In this document: piece by piece, positions 43,655 through 54,928 of the stretch
Layout of the letters: every line of letters begins with the position of its first letter
How positions within the stretch are numbered: position 1 is the stretch's first letter
From: Pseudophaeomoniella oleicola
Lineage: Eukaryota > Ascomycota > Eurotiomycetes > Phaeomoniellales > Phaeomoniellaceae
Reading direction: 5' to 3'
DNA length: 64,000 bases
Assembly: GCA_003868215.1 (NCBI GenBank)
Contig: QWDQ01000005.1
Location: forward strand, 496,001 to 560,000
Made by a program: the position numbers and the translations under genes
The notes under the pieces: model-generated
Seen by the model: the letters and a program-made list of their open reading frames with translations, nothing else
Databases searched by the model: none
What the model was told of the DNA's origin: nothing

Positions 43655-44223
43655 CGTGGTACCGTACAGCGCGCTGTGCAGTGCAATGATGTGTGGTACG
43701 GTGCTTCTATTATGCCAGTCGTGTCCAACTGACATGTCAACGACCCTGATATCGTTCAAGGGGCCCGTTTGCCTTATCTTGGGGTTATTCTCACCTGTAA
43801 ATACCTCGTTTATGGTAACAAGAGTGTCGAACTCTCTAATTGGAAACTCTGCTGCCATTCTTAAGCCCCCGCGATGTTTGGTTGATCGACTTCACCACAT
43901 CATGATCAGGAAGCTTGTCTATTAACGGACTGGATAAACGATTCTCCTATTTGACCTACAAGGGTAATACCTCTATCAGGTAAGGTAGATAGGTATCGTA
44001 AAATAGTAGTTACCTGCTGGAATAAGTGAAGCAATATGACTAAATCCAAGAGTAAGAATAGGCGCCATGGAATGCAGTAGAAGTTACACAAGATATGAGA
44101 GATTGCTGTAAGAGACTCGGAGAGTACCAGTACCAACAGGTAACATAATCAACGTAGTACAACATTAGTAGCAGAGCAAACAAAGGCGACCGACCCACCC
44201 TCTGACGTTTCCCATGTTACTAT

Positions 44224-44247
44224 TATGGCGTATGGCGTATGGCGTAT
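44224..44247 (+). repeat. TATGGCG heptamer repeat, three copies
   Basis: Three perfect tandem TATGGCG units plus TAT lie in the 14-3-3 upstream region. Confidence 0.85.
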
Positions 44248-45163
44248 CTTTCCCTCTTATTCAGCTGGCCTCACCCCCAAATCATCAGCCAATACCTTCA
44301 TCGCTTGTGTTGTCTTTAGGAGCTGCAGAACACCATTGATGTAGCATAATAAGATATGAACTATAGTAGAAACAAATCATCAGTAGCAGAATGATACCAG
44401 AGTCCAATAATTCCTTTTCTCATTAATTTCCAAAGAAGCGAGAAGAGGGAGCGAAATTAAGAGAATCCAGTCTGGGTCGGTGCTGGATTGCCTATCTGAA
44501 GTCACTAACTTTAACCAAACCACTTCTTCCTGCTTTGCTCTGCGTGTTTGCTCTTTCCGCTTGCCGCCCTTTTCACTTCCACTTCGCCCACCTAAAAGCA
44601 GAAACTCCAAATCACAACAGAAACCCCTCAATCTTAACACTTCTACATTCAACTCCCTTGGAATCCTCTCTCACACACCGACTTCTCGAAACGACAACAA
44701 ACCTCTAAATTTTTCATTCTCGCTGCCAATCCGAGTCTTCCCCTGCCATTCCTTGCGCGTCGCCAACTTCAATCGGTAAGCTATCTGTGCCCTCCATTCT
44801 GATTCCTTGATTCCAGGGCGGCCGACACGCCTAGCCTCGAGCCGCGCATCCTTCCCTAGCAATGGCATTTTCAGCCCAACGCAGACAATTATCGCTTTGG
44901 ATGGAGGGAGCCTTGCTATATGCTATGAGAACATCGCGGCACAGCGGATGTGGTGTATGCTGAGGTGGTTGCAGGGCGCGTGGCACCCACGACTTCTGAT
45001 CGTGAAAACGTCATCGAGGGCTGTCGCACCGCATTTGCTGACCTTTCACGCCATATGCGCACATCAATCTCATCCTCTTGAAAGCTGCTCAACGCATATC
45101 ACCTTGGTCCGGTCGTTCACTAACACGCTTTCTCTATCTAGTATCACCTCTTAAACCATCAAG

Positions 45164-46103
45164 ATGGGTGTCGAAGAATCTGTCTATCTGGCAAAGCTTG
45201 CCGAGCAAGCTGAGCGCTATGAGGGTACGATCGGATAATCTGCCATCTGGAGTAATAATCTAACTATGTAACTAGAGATGGTTGAGAACATGAAGGTCGT
45301 TGCCTCCGCAGATCAAGAGCTCTCCGTTGAGGAGCGAAATCTTCTGTCCGTCGCCTACAAGAACGTCATCGGTGCACGACGTGCTTCGTGGAGAATTGTC
45401 ACATCCATCGAACAGAAGGAGGAATCCAAAGGCAATGAAGCCCAAGTTGGTTTGATTAAGGAGTATCGCCAGAAGATTGAAGCCGAGCTTGCCAACATCT
45501 GCGAGGATATCCTTGCCGTACTGGACAAGCACTTGATTCCATCTGCCCAGAGTGGAGAGTCCAAGGTCTTCTACCACAAGATGTAGGTCGATGGTATACC
45601 ATTCTCTGTCCTCAGCTAACAGTTGCTTGCAGGAAGGGTGACTACCACCGTTATCTTGCCGAGTTCGCTCTCGGTGACAAGCGAAAGGACTCGGCCGACA
45701 AGTCGCTCGAAGCCTACAAGGCTGCTACCGAAGTTGCACAGACTGACCTCGCACCAACGCACCCAATCCGCCTTGGTCTAGCCCTAAACTTCTCCGTCTT
45801 CTACTATGAGATCCTCAACTCTCCAGATCAAGCTTGTCACCTTGCTAAGCAAGCATTTGATGACGCCATTGCTGAACTTGACACTCTCTCTGAGGAAAGC
45901 TACAAGGACTCAACCCTTATCATGCAACTTCTTAGAGATAACTTGGTATGTTTGCCTTGTACGTACAAACTAGTCACGCAGCTAACTTTGATTAGACCCT
46001 CTGGACTTCGTCGGAGGCTGAGCCACAGGCCGAGGCCGCTCCTGCTTCTGCTGAACCAAAGGAAGAGGCTGCGCCTGCCGAAGCTGAGAAGACTGAGGCA
46101 TAG
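45164..46103 (+). CDS. 14-3-3 protein
   Basis: Four exons, 45164-45224, 45276-45582, 45633-45945 and 45996-46103, with introns of 51, 50 and 50 nt, give 262 residues. Role: dimeric binder of phosphoserine/threonine motifs, acting on many signalling proteins in cytoplasm and nucleus. Seen: the nine-helix fold from [40 protein letters not shown], with the Lys and Arg of the phosphate pocket; [16 protein letters not shown], with the pocket Arg-Tyr; [12 protein letters not shown]; and [17 protein letters not shown]. The variable C-terminus is Glu/Ala-rich ([13 protein letters not shown]). Its size is typical of ArtA/Bmh orthologues. All splice sites are strong and codon phases agree. Many filamentous fungi carry two 14-3-3 genes; only one is in the window. 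Confidence 0.97.
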
Positions 46104-46998
46104 AAGACTACGAATGTCACGATAGCCACGGGGAACCAAAGAAGTTGATGTCCGCAATGGCAGCAAATGTGTCCATGCCTCTGTTTTCCTAAGTCGGTGA
46201 ACGGCCGCGAGTTGGGGTGCATTTGGTATGATATGATAGTCGTCTCAATCGAACGCTTACACTAGTTTTACCCTATCCTAGACAAGACAAAGAAGTCAGA
46301 TACCTGTATTCAAAGCAGTTTTCCATCAATGTATCGCGTAAGTTTGAGTGATATGATATGCTCGCAGTTTGGTAGATATCAAAACATCACCTCCTTTGAT
46401 GAGTAAGAGGCATGAAACGAGGCATCTGCTGTAGTCATTAGCATCGTGATTGGACAACTATGTTCATGAGCGAGACTGTTCGCCGTTGATGGCGTAGTTG
46501 CCCATGTCAGATACCATGAGAAACTTCGCAGGACTCAAGGAAAGCCGTCCAACAAAAGTCTTGTATTTTACTCTCAATCAGCATATGGATTCATGTCAGA
46601 AAGAGACCAAGGGGGAGGGGGGCACTGTTCTCTTCCTCCCCTAGTCTAGAGTGCGTGCTCTACATTCGAGCAAGAGGACGACGATTATTTAGTGATTTTA
46701 CATATATATACAAACCCGGGGGGATCTGGAACTTGTCCTTCCCTAATAATGATCTGCGCTCGCCAGATCGAGATAAGTACGTAGTATACCCCTGCTGAAT
46801 ATAACTTAAGCAATGGCCGCAGCTCTATTGGCGATGATGATCCCTCAACTGTCAGTTGTTTCCGATTCCCGCCCGCTTCTTGGTCATGCATGGCGTAATT
46901 GTCAGTTCCTGGTCTGCAAGTTTCTAGGATCTGGAATCGGAATTCTACCTAATTACTCTATACAAGTTGCACTTACAAGCCAGTTTCATCGTAGAGCC

Positions 46999-47021
46999 GG
47001 GGGGGGGGAGGGGGGGGGGGG
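46999..47021 (+). repeat. Poly-G tract (G10-A-G12)
   Basis: Ten G, one A, then twelve G. The run can supply all four strands of a G-quadruplex. Homopolymer length may also vary by sequencing error. Confidence 0.85.
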
Positions 47022-47157
47022 ATATGACTCTAGAATTTCTCGAGAAACCCTGTCTTCTTCCGAAATGAATGGGAAACGTATCTGACGTAGCACAAGGGCC
47101 AGCCAGTGGTAAGATTTTCAATTGACTATGTACCTGGACAATCTTACTTGCAATGGC

Positions 47158-47182
47158 TCCGCCGCCGCCGCCGCCGCCGCCG
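47158..47182 (+). repeat. CCG trinucleotide repeat
   Basis: About eight CCG/CGC units followed by a short CTGG repeat. Outside any supported gene. Confidence 0.85.
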
Positions 47183-47882
47183 ACGTGCTGGCTGGCTGGC
47201 TGTGGTCAGTCAGTAACTCTCGGAAGAAAAGATCATGAAACGAGCCGAGAAATGAAATCTGACTTTCATTCGATGGAGTCTAGAGTCTCTCATTACAGAG
47301 TCTCTCGTTATGTGACTGAACAGCCTCAAGCCCTATCGATCGACTGGTTGCTGCTCCTCAAGTTGATTCCCGGGATGATGTTGACGGGAAAAAAAGAAGG
47401 ATATGTGTATTCGGGACTGGCGCGTTTTGAATGAATGCAATGCGGCAGGATTTGGATCCGCTGACGACAAGGGATAACTCTCGGAGAGGGTTTGGTCCTC
47501 CTTCCTGCCTGGCTAAGCGGCGGTGACGGTGACTGTAACAGACGACCTGATCCGGATCGTCCGAACTCGTTTGCAAACAAGGCTATCCAACTCTCGCAAA
47601 CCCACCCCCCCTCGCTTCTCTCTCTTCTGTAGACGTGTAGATCTACCACCTTACCATATTTCTATCCAAACCAGAGCCAGAACTTCGTAAACCCCGAATG
47701 AGACAGAACAGACAAGGCACACAAACCCACTCTCTCACACACACACATCTATCGATTGATACGCCGCACCCCCCGTCTCATGATATATACATCGAGGGAT
47801 CTATATCGACGACGATGATGATCAGATGAATGCATATGGACGGAGATGCATTTGTCATGTAGGTACACACACACATGTAGAC

Positions 47883-47892
47883 TAGGTACCTA
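47883..47892. repeat. TAGGTACCTA palindrome
   Basis: A perfect 10-bp palindrome, one of several TAGGTACCTA/TACCTAGGTA elements in intergenic DNA of the window. Confidence 0.7.
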
Positions 47893-48546
47893 CTCAAGGA
47901 TCCATCCATCAAGATATGTTAAAAATACACATACAGTTTGATTCGGATTACGGTAAAAGTGAGCTAGGGAACTTGAGGGACTGTTGGAATCAAAGAGGAG
48001 GGAAAGGAAGTTTGTGTCATGTCACGTCGTGATTATATACAGTCAAAGACGTTGGAAGGCAAAGGCAAGGGTATGGCATGTCGTGCTGTGCTGTGTACAT
48101 GCTCTGTTTCATGTTCTTTGCTATCATGCGTGTAATGTGTTATGTAGATCTCGAGTTCGGGAAGGTTGAGATGGAGATGGGAGACAAGGAAACGGAAACG
48201 GGTAAGAGGGGTAAGGGGTTCTGTCTAGACATATCAACAGTTTTAACAGGTAGTCTTTTTGGGAATTGATTCATATTTATCATTTCGAACGGGGGAGATC
48301 ATTCTAATCGCCCATTCATCCTCCTCTCTTTCTGCCTTGCATTGCCTGTCATTTGAAATGTCTTCAGACATAGCCATTTACCCCACCACGCCCGGGTGAG
48401 AACATGTTTGTCCATAACGTTGCATCGGCCGACCCCTTGTACCACCTTCCTCGATCACTTTTTTTTGAATCAAAAAAAGCTCTGTAAAGGAAAGCAAAAG
48501 ACTTTCATACGACTCCTCCCCACTCCCACAAGCCAAGAAAAATCAT

Positions 48547-49949
48547 TTACATGACGACACCAGAGTTGCTGGCAATACGCTGAAGGAAACATCTGTCAGC
48601 TTCAAGTCCTTCCGATGCTCGACCACAGACCCCGAGTAGGGACATGGAGATCGAGGTATGGGTATAGAAAACTTACGGGCCAGAGCTCAGCAGCTTCCTT
48701 TCCAACTGGACCAGTGATAGCCGAACCCTTCATTTCACCCTTGGGGTTGACAATAACACCAGCGTTGTCTTCGAAGTACAGGTAGATACCGTCATCTCTT
48801 CTCCATGGCTTTGATTGACGGACAACGACAGCTGGCATAACTGTTTGAGAAGTTAGCAACGGTCCTTGTACACATATCGTGGCTGATAGCTTCTGAAGAT
48901 GATAGATGTGAGGTAGCTCAGGTCTCAGGTGCTGTAGTGTAGTTTGGTTCGGAGTAAGAGACATCAAGACGGCTTCTGAGTCTGGGGACTTGGTTGAGAG
49001 GACGCATCAGGCGTGCACCAAGAGGTTTCCCATGGTCCTATGGCGCATCTCGGTCCTCTCCTACTCCGTTCCAAAGCCACCAGAATCACCATATCTGAGC
49101 ACCACTGCCACATCCATGCCACAACAGAAAACTGTCCGATAGCTCTGCGTCGTGCTCTTCCATAGTGTAATCCATACCTTTCTTTCTCAATTCCGGCTTT
49201 CCCTTCTTAACAGTAGCCATAACCATGTCACCAACACCAGCAGCTGGCAATCTGTTCAACCTGGCACCAATACCCTTGACTGAGATGATGTAGAGGTTTC
49301 GGGCACCGGAGTTGTCGGCACATGACATGACGGCACCACTATATGATTGATAATCTTGTTAGCTAGTGCTCTCCCTCCCATATACCGAATCTTCAAGGGT
49401 AATGTAAAATAGAAGAAGGCATCATATCGTAGGGATGTCGTCTGTTGTTTGATGTAGAATGGGGACGTTGGATTCCGGCGGTGATCATAGTGTCGAATAT
49501 TGCTCTGTTCCGTACATCACCGCCGCCTGATTGATGTAGATATGATCCCACATTTCGATATTGTCGCATCGTTGGAAAAGACATTTCGCAGAGAAATGGG
49601 CGGAAAATGAGATGGGGGAAACATACACAGGCAGACCGAGGGTCATCCTCAACTTGTTGCCGGAGGCACCACGACTATAAAGCAAAAAGGTTAGCTTCTT
49701 GTTCTTCCTCTTGTTATTCGCGCAAGCAACCACATCGATATCGAGAAGAGCAACGGAAATCTCCTCCTCATCCTTCCTCCTCTTTCAAAAAGGCGCATCA
49801 ACCACGAATCGCCCTCCACGACCACTGAGTCCATCCAAAATCTTTTCCATTTGCTCTTCAACGATATGACGATAGTTTCTGTAGAAGGAGCAAGGGAAAT
49901 CGAGGTGTGAACGAGTAGGAAGAGAAACATACCCTCTCTTTGACGACAT
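48547..49949 (-). CDS. RPL23: Large-subunit ribosomal protein uL14 (eukaryotic L23)
   Basis: Five exons, 49949-49933, 49674-49627, 49338-49178, 48840-48677 and 48579-48547, give 140 residues. Introns are 258, 288, 337 and 97 nt, much longer than elsewhere in the window. Role: a universally conserved 60S protein at the intersubunit face. Seen: [116 protein letters not shown]. These blocks are near-identical to known fungal uL14 and fix all splice sites. The first exon codes for only five and two-thirds codons. Its promoter carries TTAGGGC and TCACGTGA. Intron 2 contains a strong hairpin. Confidence 0.97.
49449..49540. repeat. Hairpin with flanking direct repeats inside RPL23 intron 2
   Basis: CGGCGGTGAT at 49476-49485 and its exact reverse complement ATCACCGCCG at 49516-49525 are separated by 30 nt. 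The direct repeat TTGATGTAGA lies outside the arms at 49449-49458 and 49531-49540. Confidence 0.85.
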
Positions 49950-50619
49950 TTTCGCTGATTAACTGTAGAGGATGTATTTGGCGACGGAGCGGAGGTTATC
50001 GAAAGTGTCGTTCGTGTGAAGGGTAGAAAGGTCGAAGTTCGTCGTCGGTTCTTTTCCTCCCAAAACTTAGTGGCTTCTTTTGCGCACCTTTGCGGAAAAA
50101 GTCCCACATCCACTGAAATTGGAGGGAGGGAAGATCTGATTAGGGCTTGTGGGTCACGTGATCACGTCCGGGAAAGTTCAGCCCATGCTCTTCTCAGGAA
50201 GGCATGCAACAACGAAGCTTCATGCATGATAGATGCTTCTCACATTATTCGACAATATCATCGATCTATTCCAAAAACACTCAAAAGTGTCGCATTCTGA
50301 AAATCTGCTTCATCGTTTCATATTATGAGAAATTTGATCTAGATATCATTGAAAGATAATGAACGTAATGTTATCGCAATCGCAAATTTCCCTCCTTCGT
50401 GAATGAAAAAGTCAGTAGAATGACATTGAGGTACTGTACCTAGTGACCTGTCGATATTCCGTGTTCACGGCTGAGAAGAACGAACGCCAAAACGCATGTA
50501 AAACTAAAAATGCCGCTGGTATCATTGCCCTTTGTAATGCCATGCCACCCTCCACGGTACTCCGGATCTGATTTTGCTTTTGTACACACACACGAAGCCA
50601 CTGATCTTGAAGAGCTCTC
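49950..50619. other. RPL23 promoter and 3' end of the deacetylase gene
   Basis: 670 bp between two minus-strand genes. Apart from the composite element at 50140-50167, nothing is recognisable. Confidence 0.55.
50140..50167. promoter_or_regulatory. Composite TTAGGGC + TCACGTGA element upstream of RPL23
   Basis: TTAGGGC at 50140-50146 is followed 7 nt later by the palindrome TCACGTGA (50154-50161) and directly by a further TCACGT (50162-50167), about 200 bp upstream of the RPL23 ATG. TTAGGG (Tbf1) and TCACGTG (Cbf1) sites are established ribosomal-protein promoter elements in several fungi outside the Saccharomyces lineage. The functional assignment here is inferred. Confidence 0.6.
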
Positions 50620-52768
50620 TTATTTCGTGCCTTCGGCCGCCATAAGTTCTTCCGCGGCAGCTTCACCTTGAACATTGCCAACTTCTCGTTCGGCCTCTCC
50701 CTCTGTCCTTGCAGCGATGGTTGCTTCTTCGGTTGCTATCTCTTCTTTCACTGTCGGTTCTGGTTCTGGTTCTGGTTCAGGTGGTGCTTCCACAGGTGCA
50801 GCATCTGTAGGCGGGAGAGGCTGTCCTTCCGCTGCGGCGGGAGACTCTGGTGGAGTTTTCTCTTGCAACACTGGTGCATCAGCCGTCGTGGTTTGTTCTG
50901 GCTCAGGTGCCGCCTCATCCATTTCGACGTCGCCATCTGCGGCTACAACCGCAGGGGTAGGAGTAGGCGATGGTGCTTCCGGTGCTACGGCGGATGCATT
51001 GGCCTCCGTCATGTCTTCTGACTTACTCTCGCCATTAGCTGTAGGTGGGGCATCATCCAATTTGATGTCTTCGTCGGCAGGGTGATCAGGTCCCAACGAA
51101 GCCGGTTGGGGGGTGGCTGCTCCACTATCAATTCCGGAATCGCCCCCAAATTCTGCCAAGTTTCTGTAGTCAACCCGGTTCTTTCGTTTGCGTATGCCAG
51201 GCTGCGCTCTTACGCCATGAGCTTCTGCCATCTCCTCATCCTCGCTATCACTAAATTCACCATCCTTTTCGATCATTTGATCAAATCTTCGTTTGGTGTG
51301 ACGTTTATCAGGATTCATATCCTGGTCTAAATCGTCGAGGGCCGCATCATCTTCGTCGTTGGTAGCCATTGACTCTCTTGGCACATCTGTCATCTGTACT
51401 GATGGTGCAAACGTGGTTCTTCGGAGGTTTTCAATGACAGCAGTCCTGATCTTATCAAGATATTCCTTGTTGTTCGCATTTTCCATATTTGATGGTCGCA
51501 CATCCAGTTCATAGTCTGGTCCATAATACTGTAGTCGTTAGTAAGCCAATCAAAAGCAGGGATTCGCTTCCCTCACCTCATAGTAGTCATTATAGGGCAT
51601 GTTGGGACTCATATCCACCCCAACGAGCTGACCCGTCTCATAAGCCCAGGTTCGGGCAACGTTGCGCATTGTGTAACCACCACCGCCAAGCACGAGCGTC
51701 GGTAGATTGAAGCTCTTGACGTATTTGACACAGTTGGCATGTCCTCTCATACTTAGGTTGAAGCAACCTAGACGATCACCGGAAAGACTGTCTCCACCAC
51801 ATTGCAGGACCACCGCTTCCGGTCTGTACCATTCCATCACATGCTTGATGACAGGTTCAAAGATGCCTTTGTACGAGGCATCGTCGATACCATCTCGGAG
51901 AGGGAAATTAACAGCATAATGCTTCCCTTGTCCAACGCCGATGTCACGTAGTTCACCAGTGCCTGGGAAGTATTCTCCATACTTGTGAAATGAACAGGTC
52001 ATGACTCGATCTGTGGTATAAAACGCTTCTTCAACACCGTCACCATGATGAACATCAATATCAACGTAGAGCACCCTCTGTTTGAATCGTAGAAGTTCAA
52101 TGATACCAAGAACGATATCTAGCCAACGTGTTAGCATCCCTGAATGGATCAAATGCGGTAACACACATACCATTGATGTAGCAGAAACCTGAAGCTTCAC
52201 TCTTCTTTGCGTGATGCAGACCACCAGCCCAATTGACAGCGATATCAGCTTTACCCCTGTTCAACCGCGCTGCACCTTCCATACTTCCACCAGCGCTTAT
52301 CGAGCAGAATTCGAACAATCCGTCAAAGACTGGGCAATCATCTCCGACATTGTATTTGGTCTGTTCTTTCGCAAAAGAGTCCATATTGTCTGGCGTCACT
52401 TTCTGCAGGAAGTCGACGTATTCATCAGTGTGGAATTGGGTCATTTCGAATTTGGAAGCTGGTTTTGCACGCTAAATTGGGATGGATCAGTAGTCGCTCT
52501 TCAGAGGATGTAGTCGGAGTATATTCGCAAATGCTGCGACTATTCATCGGATCGGAAAGACATAGGCTGTACTTACATAGATCTCCATCTTTTTGTACAG
52601 TCCATAATTCATAATCAAGCTGTGCGCCAACCTGATTCTGTGCGGTTTCATAGGATGGCCAGCTACGTAGGCATAGTTACCGATATCTGTATCATAGAAG
52701 TATGCGATGCGCTTTTTGTCGGCGACGCCATTTTGGCTAGGTGGGTCAATTGGCGCAAAGCCAGCCAT
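50620..52768 (-). CDS. RPD3: Class I histone deacetylase, Rpd3/RpdA type
   Basis: Four exons, 52768-52577, 52471-52171, 52118-51577 and 51528-50620, with introns of 105, 52 and 48 nt, give 647 residues. Role: zinc-dependent removal of acetyl groups from histone lysines in Sin3-type co-repressor complexes. Seen: [20 protein letters not shown] at the start; GGLHHAKK with H150/H151 of the charge relay; [11 protein letters not shown] with zinc ligands D186 and H188; [12 protein letters not shown]; and [14 protein letters not shown]. After the catalytic domain (about 400 residues) comes a 240-residue tail with [12 protein letters not shown], an acidic patch ([10 protein letters not shown]), a basic [14 protein letters not shown] motif and a long Ala/Pro/Glu-rich end including a PE dipeptide run. 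Filamentous-fungal RpdA proteins are known for such essential extensions; yeast Rpd3 is much shorter. Confidence 0.96.
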
Positions 52769-54075
52769 GTTGATATGAGAAGTTCTCGGAATATGCGCTG
52801 AAGGCGAGAGGCGACAGGACAGGTGATATGCTACCAGCCAGGATATGGATACAAGGACACAGCGTCACCGCGCGGGTAGCTATGGAGCTATTCAGAGACT
52901 CAGCGCATGCGCCGGTTTCTGCGTGGACAGCACGTGTCGAGGTTAGATGATAAGGCGAACAGTTCGAGGTAATAGAGGTGCAGGTAGTTCCTTTTGTCCG
53001 GTTCTGTCGGCTGCACTAATGAAGTTCTCAAGCCTGTAGTAGCTGACCACTTCGCAACAGCAAGGGAAAGAAATGGGCGGTTGGGAACCTTCCCCTCGTA
53101 GATTAAGAGATAGCCGAAAGCAACCACGTTTGCACCAATTCCCAATGATCGAAGTGAAGAAGTATGCCGACAGGCTTTTCCCGAAGTCAAGTGCAGTGAT
53201 GCACGATTGAGAAGACAATTGTAATGGTGAATTGTACTGGCCCAGATAGAGAAGCAAAGGGAACTGGTCGCTTCTCCACCACAAGGAGATTTCGGAGAAG
53301 CATGACCGACGGGGAAAGCTTTCGATGTTCCTCTAGACCGTGATAGGAAGTCAAACCAGCCTCAACCCTAGATTTCTGATAGCATTCAACGTCACACCTC
53401 ACTTTTTATATGTATGTAATATTCAACACAGATTTTGATCAGCATTGAGATGCATCCGAGAACAGTGAAGCAAATGAGACGTATAATCAGATTCTGTCGG
53501 TGGATATATTGTAGTGGGACATGGTTCTCTCAGTGTCATCTGGAGACAAGAGATGGCACCTTCAGTCACTCAGATCTCAGCAAGACGACCACCAAAATGT
53601 AAAAAATTTCAGAAAGTAGACATTATGGTAAATTATAGACAGGAAATTCTTTTCGAACGTGTCACATTCTCTGAAAAGAGAACGGAAACAGATCTGCTTC
53701 AACTACTCAAAAAGATATCGTTGCTCCGGGCTCCTTCGCTAGGAAGAACGAACAGAAGTGAAGAAAGCGAAATAAACCCAAAGAATTCTGCGCGAGGTTT
53801 TCGGTCGCCAACTCTCTTTTTGCCGCCAGGGGTCCTTGGAGAGGTAATAACAGGGCGATCATAAGATGCCAATAGGATCATGAACATACACGTATGTTCG
53901 CGTGAACGCTTGAGTGATCCTCCTCCTTCATTCTCATGTCTCCCCTGCTGCATGTTTCTGGATCCAAGCCTTCGTTCATCAAAATAAATATGAACATGAA
54001 TCCACCACAAAAAAATGTCATCAAACATCACCACCCACGTCTCTTGAGCTCTATCTCTTCCACAGTCCGGGACAC
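52769..54075. other. Deacetylase promoter region
   Basis: 1.3 kb upstream of the RpdA gene and downstream of the Knh1-like gene. Frames such as 53514-53864 have no recognisable features. No repeat or RNA gene is seen. Confidence 0.5.
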
Positions 54076-54928
54076 TTACAGGACCAAAGCACCTACTAGT
54101 CCAGCAAGCATCAGCGCCCCTGTGTTCCATCCCACAACACCTACTGGTACAGCAGCTCCCTGACTAGGGCTTGCTGCGACTGTAGTTGCCGCCGCCGCGG
54201 CCGAGGTCTCCTTGTTGATAGTCGTCTTCAAGCTCGCGGGTATAGTCATGCTCTTTGTGGGTAAAAGGACAGGGCTTGTAACCATCGCGGTTCCCGTTCC
54301 AGTACCAGTACCAGTACCAGTACCAGTCATGACTGCAGTAACAGCAGTGGTGTTTGCGATAGTAGGAATGGGGCTGGAAGTGGGGATGGAGGATGAGGAT
54401 GAGGAGGATGCGGAGGTGGGCTTAACATAATTGAGCGTGATGGTTTGGGTGACAGCCGCTGGGTTTTCAATGCCGAAGTTGACGGAGTATTGATATTCGC
54501 AAGTGTTGGTATCGATGAGTTGAATGCCGTATCCCGAAGTCAGGGTAGAGATGAGACCGGACGAAGGACCTGGAATAGTCCAGGTGAAAGAGCCGTTATT
54601 CGCGGTCCCATTGGCGATGGTATAGATGCTAGAAAGCTGCGCAGCCGTAGGACCAGCAAGAAGAACAAGATCGACGGGACCTAGTTTTGCGCATACATGT
54701 CAGACCCAGACTTCACTCAACGGTAGTCTTGATTGTCCGGAAGAACATACCCGCAGTACTTGGATTCCAAGTAATCGAAAAGTCCGCACCCATCATCAAC
54801 GTCTGGTTCGCATATGGAGCCGTGATGGCATTTCCAACCGGACCGTTCAAATCAGCAACGGCGCATGCTGCCCAGGCAGAACCGGCAAATGCCGCCGCCG
54901 CAGTCGCAACTAATGAAGCAAAGCGCAT
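54076..54928 (-). CDS. GPI-anchored Ser/Thr-rich wall protein with Kre9/Knh1-type domain
   Basis: Two exons, 54928-54751 and 54680-54076, with a 70-nt intron, give 260 residues. Seen: a signal peptide (FASLVATAAAAFAGSAWA, cleavage near residue 20-21); a beta-sandwich-like domain with MMGADFSITWNPSTAGPVDL, GSFTWTIP and GIQLIDT...YSVNFGI (about 25-140), the layout of the Kre9/Knh1 N-terminal family; a Ser/Thr/Ala-rich stalk with many likely O-mannosylation sites and a Thr-Gly repeat; and a C-terminal hydrophobic tail (GALMLAGLVGALVL) preceded by small residues, which fits a GPI-attachment signal. Role by family: cell-wall beta-glucan assembly or wall structure; a specific activity is not known. 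The TG repeat comes from a six-base tandem repeat at 54301-54327. Confidence 0.88.
54301..54327 (+). repeat. AGTACC hexamer repeat in coding sequence
   Basis: Four and a half perfect copies encode (on the minus strand) alternating Thr-Gly in the stalk of the Knh1-like wall protein. Copy number could vary in frame. Confidence 0.85.

Larger units (their letters stand above)
43448..45163. other. Divergent intergenic region, IF1 / 14-3-3
   Basis: 1.7 kb without a credible gene. It holds a TACTACGTAGTA palindrome, a TATGGCG triplication and the long 14-3-3 leader. A 41-nt GT..AG segment at 44776-44816 may be an intron in that leader. Short frames with upstream ATGs lie in this leader. Confidence 0.5.
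46104..48546. other. 2.4-kb convergent intergenic region with G-run, CCG run and palindromes
   Basis: It lies between the 3' ends of the 14-3-3 and RPL23 genes. No frame has domain features. It holds a G10-A-G12 tract, a CCG repeat, TAGGTACCTA at 47883-47892, CA microsatellites near 47737, and a T8/A7 near-palindrome at 48458-48479. The amount of sequence between two converging genes leaves room for a non-coding transcript, but none can be shown. Confidence 0.55.

Noticed and set aside
47153-47649. Frames on both strands around the CCG repeat (Pro-rich and Arg-rich)
   Set aside because: They depend on a microsatellite start and have no domain features.
48841-49932. Box C/D or H/ACA snoRNA in RPL23 introns
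   Set aside because: Looked for RTGATGA/CTGA and ACANNN signals on the sense strand; only imperfect partial matches.
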